Notes: generated by a model not told the origin, from the letters alone. A stretch of 64,000 bases of DNA from Rariloculus sp965263005 (GCF_965263005.1 NZ_OZ253579.1:558001-622000), one strand, 5' to 3'; positions 8,604 to 17,041 are shown, numbered from the stretch's first letter. A program made the numbers and translations.

Positions 8604-10019
8604 TCAGCGGAGCGGAATCAGCATTCCTCGATCATCGCGCTGGATCTGCAGAATGATGGAGCGGGCTTCGGCCGTGAGCTGCCGTGCCTCGTCGATGGTT
8701 CGCACGCGCTGGCGGTTGATGTGAGTGATCACATCGCCGACCCTGAGACCCGCGGCGGAAGCAGCCGAGCCAGTCTCGACCCCGGTCAGCAATAGTCCGT
8801 CAATGCCGTTCGACGCCTCCGCCGGGACGAGCTCCGCGCCTTCAAGGACCGGCTCGAGTTCGATCGGCGCGGGCGGCGCCGGCGTGTTGTCGGCCGTGAG
8901 CGGATTCAGCACTGCGGTTACGGAGTCCTCCCGACCGTCGCGGATTATCCCTACAAGGACACTGTCGCCCGGCATGAGCAAGCCGATCAGGTTCCGCAAA
9001 GCGCGCGAGTCCCGGACCGGCTCGCCGTTCACGCCGATGATGACGTCATTTATTACGATGCCGGCCTCCTCGGCGGCCGAGTCCGGCACGACGGCGGTCA
9101 CGAGCGCACCCGATGTGTCGGGCAGCCCATAGGCGTCCGCCAGATCGGCGGAGAGCGACAAGATGTTGACGCCGAGCAGGCCCCGGCTTACTCGCCCGTA
9201 AGCGATGAGCTGGTCCATGACGTTGCGCGCCATGTTTACCGGAATGGCGAAGCCGATGCCGATGTTGCCGCCGGTGCGCGACAGGATCGCTGAATTGATC
9301 CCGACGAGCTCGCCATTGAGATCCACGAGCGCGCCGCCCGAGTTGCCGGGGTTGATCGAGGCATCTGTCTGAATGAAGTCTTCGTAGGCGTTTCTGTCGG
9401 GGTTGACGCCGGAGCGCCCGAGACCGCTGACGATGCCGGAAGTCACCGTGTGCGAGAAACCGAACGGATTGCCGATCGCGACGACAAAATCGCCGACGCT
9501 GAGATCGTTCACGTCGGCAAACGGCATTTCGGAAAGGCTGTCGGCTTCGACCTGGAGCACGGCGAGGTCCGAGGCGGCATCCGAGCCGATGACGCGCGCT
9601 TCCATGCCACGGCTGTCGAGCAGAGTGATCGTGATATCTGCGGCATTCTCGATGACGTGGTGGTTTGTGAGGATATACCCTCGCTCGGCATCGACGATGA
9701 CGCCCGAGCCGGCACTGCGGAAATCTCTACGGTTGTCGCGCGGAACGTCAAAAAACCGCCGAAACAGCGGATCGTCGGTGAGCGGATTGTCGATCTCGAC
9801 TCTGCCGCGGACGGAAATATTGACGACGGCCGGCGAGGCGCGCGCGATCATCGGCGCGAGGCTCGGTAACGGCGCGGTCGCTTGCTGCTGCGCCAGCGAT
9901 GCCCAGGACACCGACAACAGAAGCAGCGCAACCGCGGGCCGCGCTGCCGCGCCGAGCGTCCCCCGGAGGTCTCTGGCAGCCCGTGGAAAAAGCCCCACTG
10001 CATTCGACCGGCGATCCAT
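8604..10019 (-). CDS. periplasmic serine protease/chaperone of the Deg (HtrA/DegQ) family
   Basis: From the ATG at 10019 the product is 471 residues: a signal sequence ending near ALLLLSVSWASLAQQ, a trypsin-like domain with the triad in TNHHVIENA (His), ASDLAVLQVE (Asp) and INPGNSGGALVD (Ser), then two PDZ domains (RGLLGVNILSLSADLA... and the C-terminal half with GLRVGDVITHINRQ). It should degrade or refold damaged periplasmic proteins. The start codon and first sixteen codons lie inside the mobile element at 9973-10138. An ATG at 10151 would add 44 residues, mostly translated from the element, and is unlikely. A GTG inside the element eight codons later is also possible. Confidence 0.9.
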   Translation of the reverse strand: MDRRSNAVGLFPRAARDLRGTLGAAARPAVALLLLSVSWASLAQQQATAPLPSLAPMIARASPAVVNISVRGRVEIDNPLTDDPLFRRFFDVPRDNRRDFRSAGSGVIVDAERGYILTNHHVIENAADITITLLDSRGMEARVIGSDAASDLAVLQVEADSLSEMPFADVNDLSVGDFVVAIGNPFGFSHTVTSGIVSGLGRSGVNPDRNAYEDFIQTDASINPGNSGGALVDLNGELVGINSAILSRTGGNIGIGFAIPVNMARNVMDQLIAYGRVSRGLLGVNILSLSADLADAYGLPDTSGALVTAVVPDSAAEEAGIVINDVIIGVNGEPVRDSRALRNLIGLLMPGDSVLVGIIRDGREDSVTAVLNPLTADNTPAPPAPIELEPVLEGAELVPAEASNGIDGLLLTGVETGSAASAAGLRVGDVITHINRQRVRTIDEARQLTAEARSIILQIQRDDRGMLIPLR

Positions 10020-10138
10020 CCCGCCTGAGCTGCGTTGCTCGCCGCTCAAACATGTCCAATATTCTCGCTCCTCGCGCCTTGTCAGGCGGGCGCCTCGCCG
10101 GTCTCCGTGCCGCGCGGGGTTTTGCCACGGGCTGCTGG
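9973..10138 (+). mobile_element. MITE-like element, copy 2
   Basis: The core at 9977-10134 (158 bp) is bounded by CAGCCCGTGG and CCACGGGCTG and flanked on both sides by CTGG, a perfect 4-bp direct repeat. It is the most diverged interior of the five. In the internal stem the arm TCGTCGG of other copies is TCGCCG here opposite CGGCGA, a change that keeps pairing. It overlaps the 5' end of the Deg protease gene and so lies between that gene and any older promoter. Confidence 0.8.
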
Positions 10139-10364
10139 CTGGATTGATCATCGAGATTCCATACCCTGAGCGCCCACGAGCCGGTGGGCATTGGCCCTTA
10201 TTGTAGACGCACAGCGCCTGGATTCGGTGGCCGGACAGCTTTCACGCGGCGGGATCTCGCCGGACGTAAATCCGATGCTCGGCGCAGGCGTCGTCATCGA
10301 CCGTCGCGAGAGCTTGTCAACGGGGCGAAGAAATCTCCCGTATGGCGAACTTCCTGTGCATTTC

Positions 10365-10386
10365 CCTGGGGATAGCCTGGGGATAG
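10365..10386 (+). repeat. 11-bp tandem direct repeat upstream of nrdJa
   Basis: CCTGGGGATAG occurs twice head to tail, a spacing of one helical turn, five bases before the NrdR-like box. The core TGGGGATAG differs from a DnaA box (TGTGNATAA, the reverse strand form) at two positions. E. coli nrdAB is DnaA-regulated, so weak DnaA binding is a possibility, but nothing here proves it. Confidence 0.5.
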
Positions 10387-10390
10387 GGTG

Positions 10391-10407
10391 ACCACTATAT
10401 GTAGTGT
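10391..10407 (+). promoter_or_regulatory. NrdR-box-like operator
   Basis: ACCACTATATGTAGTGT is a near-perfect dyad and matches about 14 of 16 positions of the NrdR consensus ACACWATATATWGTGT. NrdR is the zinc/ATP-cone repressor of ribonucleotide reductase genes, and the next gene downstream is nrdJa. NrdR usually binds two boxes a few helical turns apart; no good second box was found. It lies about 150 bases upstream of the predicted transcription start, farther than usual. Confidence 0.65.
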
Positions 10408-10505
10408 CCCAAGCAAGGCTCGGAATTTTTCGCTCCCATAGGAGGAATAATCGTAACCAATTGTTTTTATGCATATTTATGTAAGACACACCCTAATATA
10501 GACGC

Positions 10506-10534
10506 TTGACAGGATGCCCCGGGCGTCCTAATCT
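10506..10534 (+). promoter_or_regulatory. strong sigma70-type promoter for nrdJa-nrdJb
   Basis: A consensus -35 TTGACA is followed after exactly 17 bases by TAATCT. The predicted start, about 10541, coincides with the first base of the perfect stem-loop that follows, which supports the assignment. Confidence 0.7.
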
Positions 10535-10540
10535 ACGGTG

Positions 10541-10566
10541 CCCAGGCACAAGATATTGTGCCTGGG
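10541..10566 (+). promoter_or_regulatory. perfect 10-bp stem-loop at the 5' end of the nrdJ leader
   Basis: CCCAGGCACA and TGTGCCTGGG form a perfect ten-pair stem around the loop AGATAT. There is no T-run after it, so it is not a standard terminator. A hairpin at the very 5' end of an mRNA can protect it from decay; as DNA, the same dyad could be a dimeric regulator's operator overlapping +1. Confidence 0.6.
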
Positions 10567-10687
10567 GTTTGCTGGCGACGAAGACGAATCGTGGGATCGT
10601 GCCGTCAGCCCAACGGGGGAGCATTCGCGCAGTTCCAGGCAATCGCCTCGATCAGGAGTGTGAATCGATCCAGGGGTAGAGACACGT

Positions 10688-10710
10688 CGCATCGTCTGTT
10701 TTTCGATGCG
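10688..10710 (+). promoter_or_regulatory. stem-loop just upstream of the nrdJa start
   Basis: CGCATCG and CGATGCG enclose the loop TCTGTTTTT, ending 21 bases before the nrdJa ATG. It may shape ribosome access; the Shine-Dalgarno region that follows (AAGGG, 13 bases before the ATG) is not ideal. Confidence 0.4.
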
Positions 10711-10731
10711 GCACAAGGGTTTGATTCAGGC

Positions 10732-12879
10732 ATGAACATAGCCGTTGAGTTCGACGGGACCAGGCTTGCTGACATACCGCTGCAGGCAGCGTCGCTCGAT
10801 ATCTGGGACACGAAATACCGGCTCAAGACCAAGAGCGGCGAGCCGCTTGACGACACCATTCAAACGACCTATGAGCGCGTCGCGGCGGCGCTTGCCGCTG
10901 TCGAGGACGAGGGCAAGAGAAAACACTGGCTCGAGCGTTTTCTCTGGGCGCTGCAGCGTGGTGCGATCCCTGCCGGGCGGATCATATCGAACGCCGGCGC
11001 CGGCCTTCACAAGCCGGCGACCTCGACGATCAACTGCACCGTCTCGGGGACGATCGGCGACTCGATGCACGATATCCTCGACAAGGTCCACGAAGCCGGC
11101 CTCACGCTGAAGGCCGGTTGCGGCATCGGTTACGAGTTCTCGACGCTGCGCCCGCGCGGGGCATACGTCTCGGGCGCCGGCGCGCACACATCGGGGCCGC
11201 TGTCGTTCATGGACATATACGACAAGATGTGTTTCACGGTCTCGTCGGCGGGCGGGCGCCGCGGCGCGCAGATGGGAACGTTCGATGTCGGCCACCCCGA
11301 TGTCATGGACTTCATTCGCGCCAAGCGCGAGAACGGCCGATTGAGGCAGTTCAACCTTTCGCTGCTCATTACCGACGAATTCATGCGGGCCGTAAAGGAG
11401 GATCAGCCCTGGCAGCTCGCATTCCCGGTCACGCGCCGCGAAGTCGACGAGGATGGGCTCGATCTCGAGGATCCGGAGCAGATCGTCTGGCGCGAATGGC
11501 CGATCGAGACCGGCTATGTCACGAATCGGCGCGGCCTTGTGGCCGCCAAGGTGTATCGCACACTGCCGGCGCGGCGGATGTGGGACGTCATCATGTCGTC
11601 CACGTACGATTTTGCCGAGCCCGGATTCGTGCTCATCGATCGAGTCAACGAAATGAACAACAACTGGTGGTGCGAGAACATCCGCGCGACCAACCCTTGC
11701 GGAGAGCAGCCGCTGCCGGCCTACGGCGCCTGCCTGCTCGGTTCGGTCGATCTCACGAAGTTCGTGCGTGCGCCGTTTACCGCAGGGGCGCGTTTCGACT
11801 GGGATCAGTTCCGCGAGGTCATCAGGATCTTCACCCGGATGCTCGACAACGTCGTTGAAATCAACGGCCTGCCTCTGGGTGCACAGCGCGCGGAGATTCT
11901 GCGCAAGCGGCGCCACGGCATGGGCTTCCTTGGTCTCGGTTCAGCGGTGACGCTACTCGGAATGCGTTACGGCTCCGGGGAATCGGTGGCGTTCACGGAG
12001 AAAGTGGCTCGCGAGCTCGCGCTCGCCGGATGGCAGACGGGCCTCGATCTCGCCAAGGAGAAAGGCGTTGCGCCGATTCTTTTGGAAGACTTCGAAGTCA
12101 CCGGGGACATGTTGAGAAAGCAGCCGGAAATGGCCGAAGATGGCTGGCGGCTCGGCGACCGGATTCCGGGGCGCGTACTTCACGCGCGCTACAGCCGGTA
12201 TATGCAGCGCATGGCCGAGATCGCACCGGAGCTCGTGGCTCAACTCGAGCAGACCGGCGCGCGGTTCACTCATCACAGCTCGATCGCGCCAACGGGCACC
12301 ATTGCCTTGTCGCTCGGCAACAACGCGAGTAACGGCATCGAGCCATCTTTCGCACATCATTATTTTCGTAACGTGATTCGAGAGGGCAAGAAGAGCAAGG
12401 AAAAGATAGATGTCTTCTCGTTCGAGTTGCTGGCCTATCGGGAATTGGTCAATCCGAAAGCGCTGCCCGGTTCGAAAGTGCCGGACGAACGCCTGCCCGA
12501 CTATTTCGTGAGCTCCGAGGATATCTTGCCGAAGGAGCATGTGGACATCCAGGCGGCGGCGCAGAAATGGATCGATTCGTCGATATCCAAGACGGCAAAT
12601 GTGCCGACCGACTACGCTTACGATGAGTTCAAGGACATTTACCGGTACGCCCACGAGCAGGGCCTCAAGGGCTGCACGACGTTCCGCTTCAATCCCGAGA
12701 ACTTCCAGGGAGTGCTGGTCAAGGAGAAGGATCTCAAAGCCACGACGTACCGATTTACATTGGAAGACGGTTCGGTCGTGGAAGCGAAAGGCGACGAAGA
12801 GATCGAATACGACGGCGAGATCCACACCGCGGCGAATCTCTTCGATGCGCTGAAGGAAGGCTACTACGGCAAGTTTTGA
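10732..12879 (+). CDS. nrdJ: adenosylcobalamin-dependent (class II) ribonucleotide reductase, catalytic subunit NrdJa
   Basis: The enzyme reduces ribonucleotides to deoxyribonucleotides with a cobalamin-derived radical and works with or without oxygen. The chosen ATG gives 715 residues starting MNIAVEFDGTRLADIPLQAA; the frame is open farther upstream but that part is leader. Diagnostic segments are NCTVSGTIGDSM, GCGIGYEFSTLRPRGA, the NPCGEQPLPAYGAC active-site loop near residue 321 and APTGTIALSLGNNASNGIEPSF. The C-terminal redox cysteine module is absent here and is found in the separate nrdJb gene, the split arrangement known in Pseudomonas aeruginosa. Confidence 0.95.
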   Translation: MNIAVEFDGTRLADIPLQAASLDIWDTKYRLKTKSGEPLDDTIQTTYERVAAALAAVEDEGKRKHWLERFLWALQRGAIPAGRIISNAGAGLHKPATSTINCTVSGTIGDSMHDILDKVHEAGLTLKAGCGIGYEFSTLRPRGAYVSGAGAHTSGPLSFMDIYDKMCFTVSSAGGRRGAQMGTFDVGHPDVMDFIRAKRENGRLRQFNLSLLITDEFMRAVKEDQPWQLAFPVTRREVDEDGLDLEDPEQIVWREWPIETGYVTNRRGLVAAKVYRTLPARRMWDVIMSSTYDFAEPGFVLIDRVNEMNNNWWCENIRATNPCGEQPLPAYGACLLGSVDLTKFVRAPFTAGARFDWDQFREVIRIFTRMLDNVVEINGLPLGAQRAEILRKRRHGMGFLGLGSAVTLLGMRYGSGESVAFTEKVARELALAGWQTGLDLAKEKGVAPILLEDFEVTGDMLRKQPEMAEDGWRLGDRIPGRVLHARYSRYMQRMAEIAPELVAQLEQTGARFTHHSSIAPTGTIALSLGNNASNGIEPSFAHHYFRNVIREGKKSKEKIDVFSFELLAYRELVNPKALPGSKVPDERLPDYFVSSEDILPKEHVDIQAAAQKWIDSSISKTANVPTDYAYDEFKDIYRYAHEQGLKGCTTFRFNPENFQGVLVKEKDLKATTYRFTLEDGSVVEAKGDEEIEYDGEIHTAANLFDALKEGYYGKF

Positions 12880-12917
12880 GCAGGCCGCCGAGCGGGCTGC
12901 CGATACGGGTACGGCTA

Positions 12918-13634
12918 ATGGCACAGATCAGGATAGACGGCACGATAGTCAAGTACGCGGTGGCGCGGCACGACACCGACGGCGGTTCGAGCGGCGCCGG
13001 GGAACCGCGGCCCAAGGAAAAGTCGAAAGACAATACGAAAGTCATACGGATGCACGAGAAGCTCGAGCGTCCGGAGATGTTGATCGGGTCCACGTACAAG
13101 GTAAAGACCCCGGTGTCCGATCACGCGATGTACGTCACGATCAACGACATCGTATTGAACGAGAATACCGAACACGAGAAACGCCGCCCGTTCGAGATCT
13201 TCATCAACTCGAAGAACCTCGATCATTACCAGTGGATCGTGGCGCTCACGCGCATCATGTCGGCTGTGTTTCGCAAGGGCGGAGACGTCGCGTTTCTCGT
13301 GGACGAACTCAAGGCCGTATTCGATCCGCGCGGCGGCTACTGGCAGCCGGGCGGCACGTTCATGCCGTCGATCATCGCCGAGCTTGGCTATATAGTCGAA
13401 AAGCACTTGACGAGAATCGGTATGCTCAAGTCGCCCGCGCCGACCGAGGAGCAACAAAAATTCATCGATGAGAAGCTCGCGGAGTACAAAGCGCGCGGCA
13501 TCCAGCAGGATGCGTTCGCCGAGAGCAGCTACCCCAAAGGCGCTCGCTTGTGTGGGAAGTGCAGCGTTGCCGCCAGCGTCATGCTGGACGGCTGCATGGT
13601 CTGCCTGAATTGCGGTTATTCGAAGTGCGGTTGA
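12918..13634 (+). CDS. class II ribonucleotide reductase small partner NrdJb (C-terminal redox module)
   Basis: The 238-residue product resembles the NrdJb chain of split class II reductases. It starts MAQIRIDGTIVKYAVARHD, has the IEVYIN-like segment FEIFINSKNLDHYQWIVAL, and ends in a cysteine-rich tail (CGKC, then CMVCLNCGYSKCG) that should carry the dithiol regenerating the active site of NrdJa and may bind zinc. A charged linker (PRPKEKSKDNTK) follows the first forty residues. It begins 38 bases after nrdJa in the same direction and is followed by a strong terminator, so the two form an operon. Confidence 0.88.
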   Translation: MAQIRIDGTIVKYAVARHDTDGGSSGAGEPRPKEKSKDNTKVIRMHEKLERPEMLIGSTYKVKTPVSDHAMYVTINDIVLNENTEHEKRRPFEIFINSKNLDHYQWIVALTRIMSAVFRKGGDVAFLVDELKAVFDPRGGYWQPGGTFMPSIIAELGYIVEKHLTRIGMLKSPAPTEEQQKFIDEKLAEYKARGIQQDAFAESSYPKGARLCGKCSVAASVMLDGCMVCLNCGYSKCG

Positions 13635-13694
13635 ACGCCCGCCGTCACCCGGCAGGACGGTTGCGGTTCAAGAGCCTGAATTCGATCCGCCGTT

Positions 13695-13735
13695 GGTCCG
13701 CTCCCCGTTCCAGTTCGGGGGCGGACCTTTTTTTT
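13695..13735 (+). terminator. intrinsic terminator after nrdJb
   Basis: GGTCCGCTCCCCG and CGGGGGCGGACC form a long GC-rich stem around TTCCAGTT, followed at once by a run of eight T. This is the clearest intrinsic terminator in the window. Confidence 0.92.
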
Positions 13736-13813
13736 GTACTCCCTGAGTCCGTAGCTGAACGAAGCGGTACACTGCGCGCTAAGGAATCGGCCAACCGTTA
13801 ACCCTTACGTTTC

Positions 13814-15241
13814 GTGACACTTTCAATCCCTGACTTCAGCGGCCTGCGCGTCCTCGTCGCGGGCGATGCGATGCTCGACGAGTATTGGTTCGGAGATGCG
13901 AGCCGGATCTCTCCGGAAGCGCCCGTGCCGGTCGTGAGGAACAGTTCGTCCGAGCGCAGGCCCGGCGGTGCGGCCAATGTCGCGCTCAACGTCGCCGCGC
14001 TAGGCGCCAGCGTGCGGCTCGTCGCGATCGTCGGTCGTGACGAGCGGGGCGACGCCCTTCAGCGCGCGCTCGGCGATGCAGGAGTCCAGTGCGACTTCGT
14101 ACGCTCGCCGAAGTTGCCGACGATACACAAGTTGCGCGTGCTCGCGCGCAATCAGCAGCTCATACGGCTCGACGCGGAGCAACCGTTGGACGGTTGTGCA
14201 GCCGAGCTTGGCCGGCGCTTCGACTCAGCCCTTGCCGGCATCGATATCGTGCTCCTTTCGGACTACGGCAAGGGCAGTTTGAGCCGCGTCGAAGAGCTGA
14301 TCCGGGCCTGTCTCACCGCGAAGATCCGCGTGCTCGTCGACCCGAAGGGCCAGGAATTCAGGCGTTACGGCGGGGCAAGCGTGTTGACGCCGAACCAGAG
14401 CGAGTTTGAGACGGTAGTCGGCCCCTGGCCGCAAGAGGACGAGTTTCTGCGCAAGGCCGAGGCGTTGCGCGCGGAGCTTGGGCTTCAGTTGTTGCTCGTC
14501 ACTCGAGGCCGTCGCGGCATGACGCTGGTTTCCGGTGCCGCTCCGCCCGTCGGGCTCGCTGCGCAAGCGCGCGAGGTGTTCGACGTCACCGGGGCGGGCG
14601 ACACGGTCCTCGCATTGCTCGGCGCGTCGCTTGCGGCCGGCATGCCGCCGCCCGATGCGGCCGCGCTCGCCAATCTGGGTGCCGGGATCGTTGTCGGCAA
14701 GATCGGCGTCGCGACTGTCAGTCGGGCGGAACTCAGTCTCGCGCTGCACCGCCGCGGCAGCGGCGGCCGCGGGCTCGTCGAGCTCGACGAGCTTGCGGCG
14801 ATGGCCGCCGATGCGAAAGCGCGCGGCGCGCGCATCGTGATGACCAACGGCTGTTTCGACATCCTGCATGCCGGGCATGTGAGCTATCTCGAGGAAGCGA
14901 AGGCGCTCGGCGATCACCTGATCGTCGCAGTCAACGATGATGAGTCGGTCAGACGGCTCAAGGGCGCGCCCCGGCCGATAACGCCGCTCTCCGACCGCAT
15001 GGCGGTATTGGCCGGACTTGCGGCAGTAGACTGGGTAGTGCCCTTCTCGGAAGACACGCCCGCCAGCGTCGTCGAGCGAATCGTGCCCGATGTCCTCGTC
15101 AAGGGCGGCGACTGGCAGCCTGAAGACATCGCCGGCAGCGAGACCGTTCTCGCGAACGGCGGTCAGGTACGCTCGGTCGGGTTCAAGCCTGGGCGCTCGA
15201 CGAGCGCGCTGATCCGCTCGATACGCGAGCTGCCTGAATAG
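13814..15241 (+). CDS. hldE: bifunctional heptose-7-phosphate kinase / heptose-1-phosphate adenylyltransferase
   Basis: HldE performs two steps toward ADP-L-glycero-D-manno-heptose for the LPS inner core. The 475-residue protein has a ribokinase-fold N-terminal domain (GDAMLDEYWFGDASRISPEA, ARNQQLIRLD, TGAGDTVLALLGASLAAG) and, from about residue 340, a nucleotidyltransferase domain with TNGCFDILHAGHVSYLEEAK. Length equals the E. coli fusion. The start is GTG at 13814 with only a weak ribosome site. gmhA, the preceding step, is at 46975-47556. It converges with tolC with 21 bases between stops. Confidence 0.96.
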   Translation: MTLSIPDFSGLRVLVAGDAMLDEYWFGDASRISPEAPVPVVRNSSSERRPGGAANVALNVAALGASVRLVAIVGRDERGDALQRALGDAGVQCDFVRSPKLPTIHKLRVLARNQQLIRLDAEQPLDGCAAELGRRFDSALAGIDIVLLSDYGKGSLSRVEELIRACLTAKIRVLVDPKGQEFRRYGGASVLTPNQSEFETVVGPWPQEDEFLRKAEALRAELGLQLLLVTRGRRGMTLVSGAAPPVGLAAQAREVFDVTGAGDTVLALLGASLAAGMPPPDAAALANLGAGIVVGKIGVATVSRAELSLALHRRGSGGRGLVELDELAAMAADAKARGARIVMTNGCFDILHAGHVSYLEEAKALGDHLIVAVNDDESVRRLKGAPRPITPLSDRMAVLAGLAAVDWVVPFSEDTPASVVERIVPDVLVKGGDWQPEDIAGSETVLANGGQVRSVGFKPGRSTSALIRSIRELPE

Positions 15242-15262
15242 CCTGCGTAACAGTGACGCAGC

Positions 15263-16660
15263 TCATTCGAACCACGCGTCGATCTGCTCTATGTCTTGAA
15301 CCGCCAGCGAGCCGGCGGCTTCCTTTAGCCGCAATCCGTTCATCAGGTAGTCGTAGCGGCTCAGCGCGTAGTTCGTCTGCGCCCTGCGCAGGACTTCCTG
15401 TTGCACGAGCACGTCGACAGTAGTCTGCGTGCCGACTTCGAAGCCCGCCTCGGTCGCGCGCAGCGCAGTCTGGGATGATCCGACGGCCTGTCGAAGCGCC
15501 TGGACTCGCGAGATCTCCGAAATCACGCCGAGATAGGCGTCACGTGTTTGCCGCTCGGTCTGCCTCGCGGCCAACTCGACGATCTCCAATGCCGCGCGGC
15601 GCTGGTAGACGGCTTGCTGGATACGCGCCGAATTGATGCCTCCGGAAAAGATCGGCACGGAAAAGTTGAGCGACCAGTTGTAGCCCGAGCGCGCGCTCGG
15701 ATTCGCGTTGGGTCTGGAGAACCTGTCTCCCGTGATTGCGTCCTCGAAAAACAGCGTGACCGTGCTGTCGGTCGAGGAGTCGCTGTAGCCGGCGGACAGG
15801 CTCAACGTCGGGTATCGCGCGCCGCGCTGGATCGCAATGGTGTCTTCGGCTATGTCGGCGTCGAGGCGGCTTGAGATCAGCGTCAGGTTTTGCCGCAGCG
15901 CCAGGCTCACCCAATCGTCGGCGCTCGCAGGATCCGGTCGGACCAGCGGCAGCTCCTCGGTCGGACCCGCGAGATTGGTGATGTACTCGCCGATGAGCTC
16001 CCGCAGCGCTTCCTGCGTAATCGATAACACGCGCTCGGCCTGAATCGTGTTCGCTACCGCCAGGTCATAGTTGGCCTGCGCCTGCTCGACTTCGGTGATC
16101 GCTATCAGGCCGACCTCGAAGCGCCGCTGGGCTTGCTCGAGCTGGCGGGCGATCGCTTCCCGGCTCACGATTTCCGACGCCAGCGTCTCCTCCGCCGCGA
16201 GCACGCTGAAATAGGTTTCCGCCGTGCGAATGAGCAGATTCTGTCTGGCCGCTTCGAAGGCCGCCTCGGCGCGGGTGATCTGCTTGTCGACTTGCCGCAG
16301 TGTTTTGATCTGGCTCCAGTCGAACAGCGTTTGCGACAGGTTCAGGTTCCAGCTGTTGGCGTCGCTCTCGAACTCGCTGCCGATACCGAACACCTGTCCG
16401 GCGCCTGTGGTCGCGCCGAAGGGATTCTCGCTGAAAGACGCCGAAGTGCTCGCACCCAGCCGAAGGTTTGGAAAGACGGCCGACCGCGCCATGGCCCTGA
16501 GCTCGAGCGTGGCCAGATAGAGCGCTTCGTCGCGCCGAATCTGCGGGTCGTTCTGCAGAGCTCTCTGATAGATTTCGAGCAAGCCTTCCTGCGCGAAGCT
16601 CGGCTGAGCGGCAACGATCGCCAAAGCGGCAAGGGTAAACATCCGGATTGCGTTCGGCAT
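15263..16660 (-). CDS. tolC: TolC-family outer-membrane channel protein
   Basis: The 465-residue protein has a Sec signal (MPNAIRMFTLAALAIVAAQPSFAQ) and the two-repeat architecture of TolC-like efflux/secretion channels: LLEIYQRALQNDPQIRRDEA at the start, a coiled-coil stretch around AEAAFEAARQNLLIRTAETYFSVLAAEE, and the second half beginning near LALRQNLTLISSRLDADIAEDT. It would span the outer membrane and periplasm as a trimer, serving type I secretion or RND/MFS pumps encoded elsewhere. It follows the rhodanese gene by 45 bases in the same direction, an arrangement (pcm-rhodanese-tolC) seen in several gammaproteobacteria. Confidence 0.93.
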   Translation of the reverse strand: MPNAIRMFTLAALAIVAAQPSFAQEGLLEIYQRALQNDPQIRRDEALYLATLELRAMARSAVFPNLRLGASTSASFSENPFGATTGAGQVFGIGSEFESDANSWNLNLSQTLFDWSQIKTLRQVDKQITRAEAAFEAARQNLLIRTAETYFSVLAAEETLASEIVSREAIARQLEQAQRRFEVGLIAITEVEQAQANYDLAVANTIQAERVLSITQEALRELIGEYITNLAGPTEELPLVRPDPASADDWVSLALRQNLTLISSRLDADIAEDTIAIQRGARYPTLSLSAGYSDSSTDSTVTLFFEDAITGDRFSRPNANPSARSGYNWSLNFSVPIFSGGINSARIQQAVYQRRAALEIVELAARQTERQTRDAYLGVISEISRVQALRQAVGSSQTALRATEAGFEVGTQTTVDVLVQQEVLRRAQTNYALSRYDYLMNGLRLKEAAGSLAVQDIEQIDAWFE

Positions 16661-16705
16661 GATAATGGTCCTGTGCTTGATTCTGCGTGCTTGAGTTCGT
16701 GCTGA

Positions 16706-17041
16706 TCAGTATCGCGGAATGTCCGGATCGATTTGCTGTGACCACGCGTCGATGCCGCCGGACAGATTGAAGACGTGCTCGAAGCCGTGTGCGGAGAGAA
16801 ACTCGGCGACGCGCAGGCTTCGAACGCCGCCGTGGCACATGCACACGATAGGCTTGTCCCGGTCGAGCTCGGCGAGCCTCGCCGGAATCTGGCCCATCGG
16901 GATATGGACAACGTCTGACACTGCAGCAATGGCAAGTTCCTCCGGCTCGCGCACGTCGAGCAGGATCGGTGCGCGAGCGGCATCCGCGTCGGGCCAACGC
17001 TCGCGAAACTCGGTCGGAGTCAATTCGGGAACGGCGGACAT
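16706..17041 (-). CDS. single-domain rhodanese-like protein
   Basis: The 111-residue product is one rhodanese domain: ILLDVREPEELAIAAVSDVVHIPMG, then the active-site loop CHGGVRS with the catalytic cysteine, then NLSGGIDAWS. Such proteins carry a persulfide sulfur or act as sulfur-transfer or phosphatase-like modules; the partner is unknown. It begins 24 bases after the methyltransferase gene and precedes tolC, so all three are probably one transcript. Confidence 0.9.
   Translation of the reverse strand: MSAVPELTPTEFRERWPDADAARAPILLDVREPEELAIAAVSDVVHIPMGQIPARLAELDRDKPIVCMCHGGVRSLRVAEFLSAHGFEHVFNLSGGIDAWSQQIDPDIPRY

Larger units (their letters stand above)
10139..10731. other. long control region between the Deg gene and nrdJa
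   Basis: About 590 bases carry no convincing protein. From left to right it holds a small hairpin (GCCCAC-GAGCCG-GTGGGC, 10172-10189), an 11-bp tandem repeat, an NrdR-like box, an AT-rich stretch (about 10425-10500) that stands out from the GC-rich surroundings, a strong promoter, and a leader of about 190 bases with two stem-loops. No cobalamin riboswitch was recognised, although the downstream enzyme uses adenosylcobalamin. Confidence 0.6.

Noticed and set aside
10487..10502. ACACCCTAATATAGAC as a second NrdR box
   Set aside because: Only about half the consensus positions match and the spacing from the good box is about 96 bases.
10558..10731. N-terminal extension of NrdJ in the open frame upstream of the ATG
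   Set aside because: The segment holds two stem-loops, no similarity to NrdJ, and lies in the leader of the strong promoter.
15243..15261. CTGCGT/ACGCAG hairpin between hldE and tolC as a two-way terminator
   Set aside because: Short stem and no T-run on either strand.
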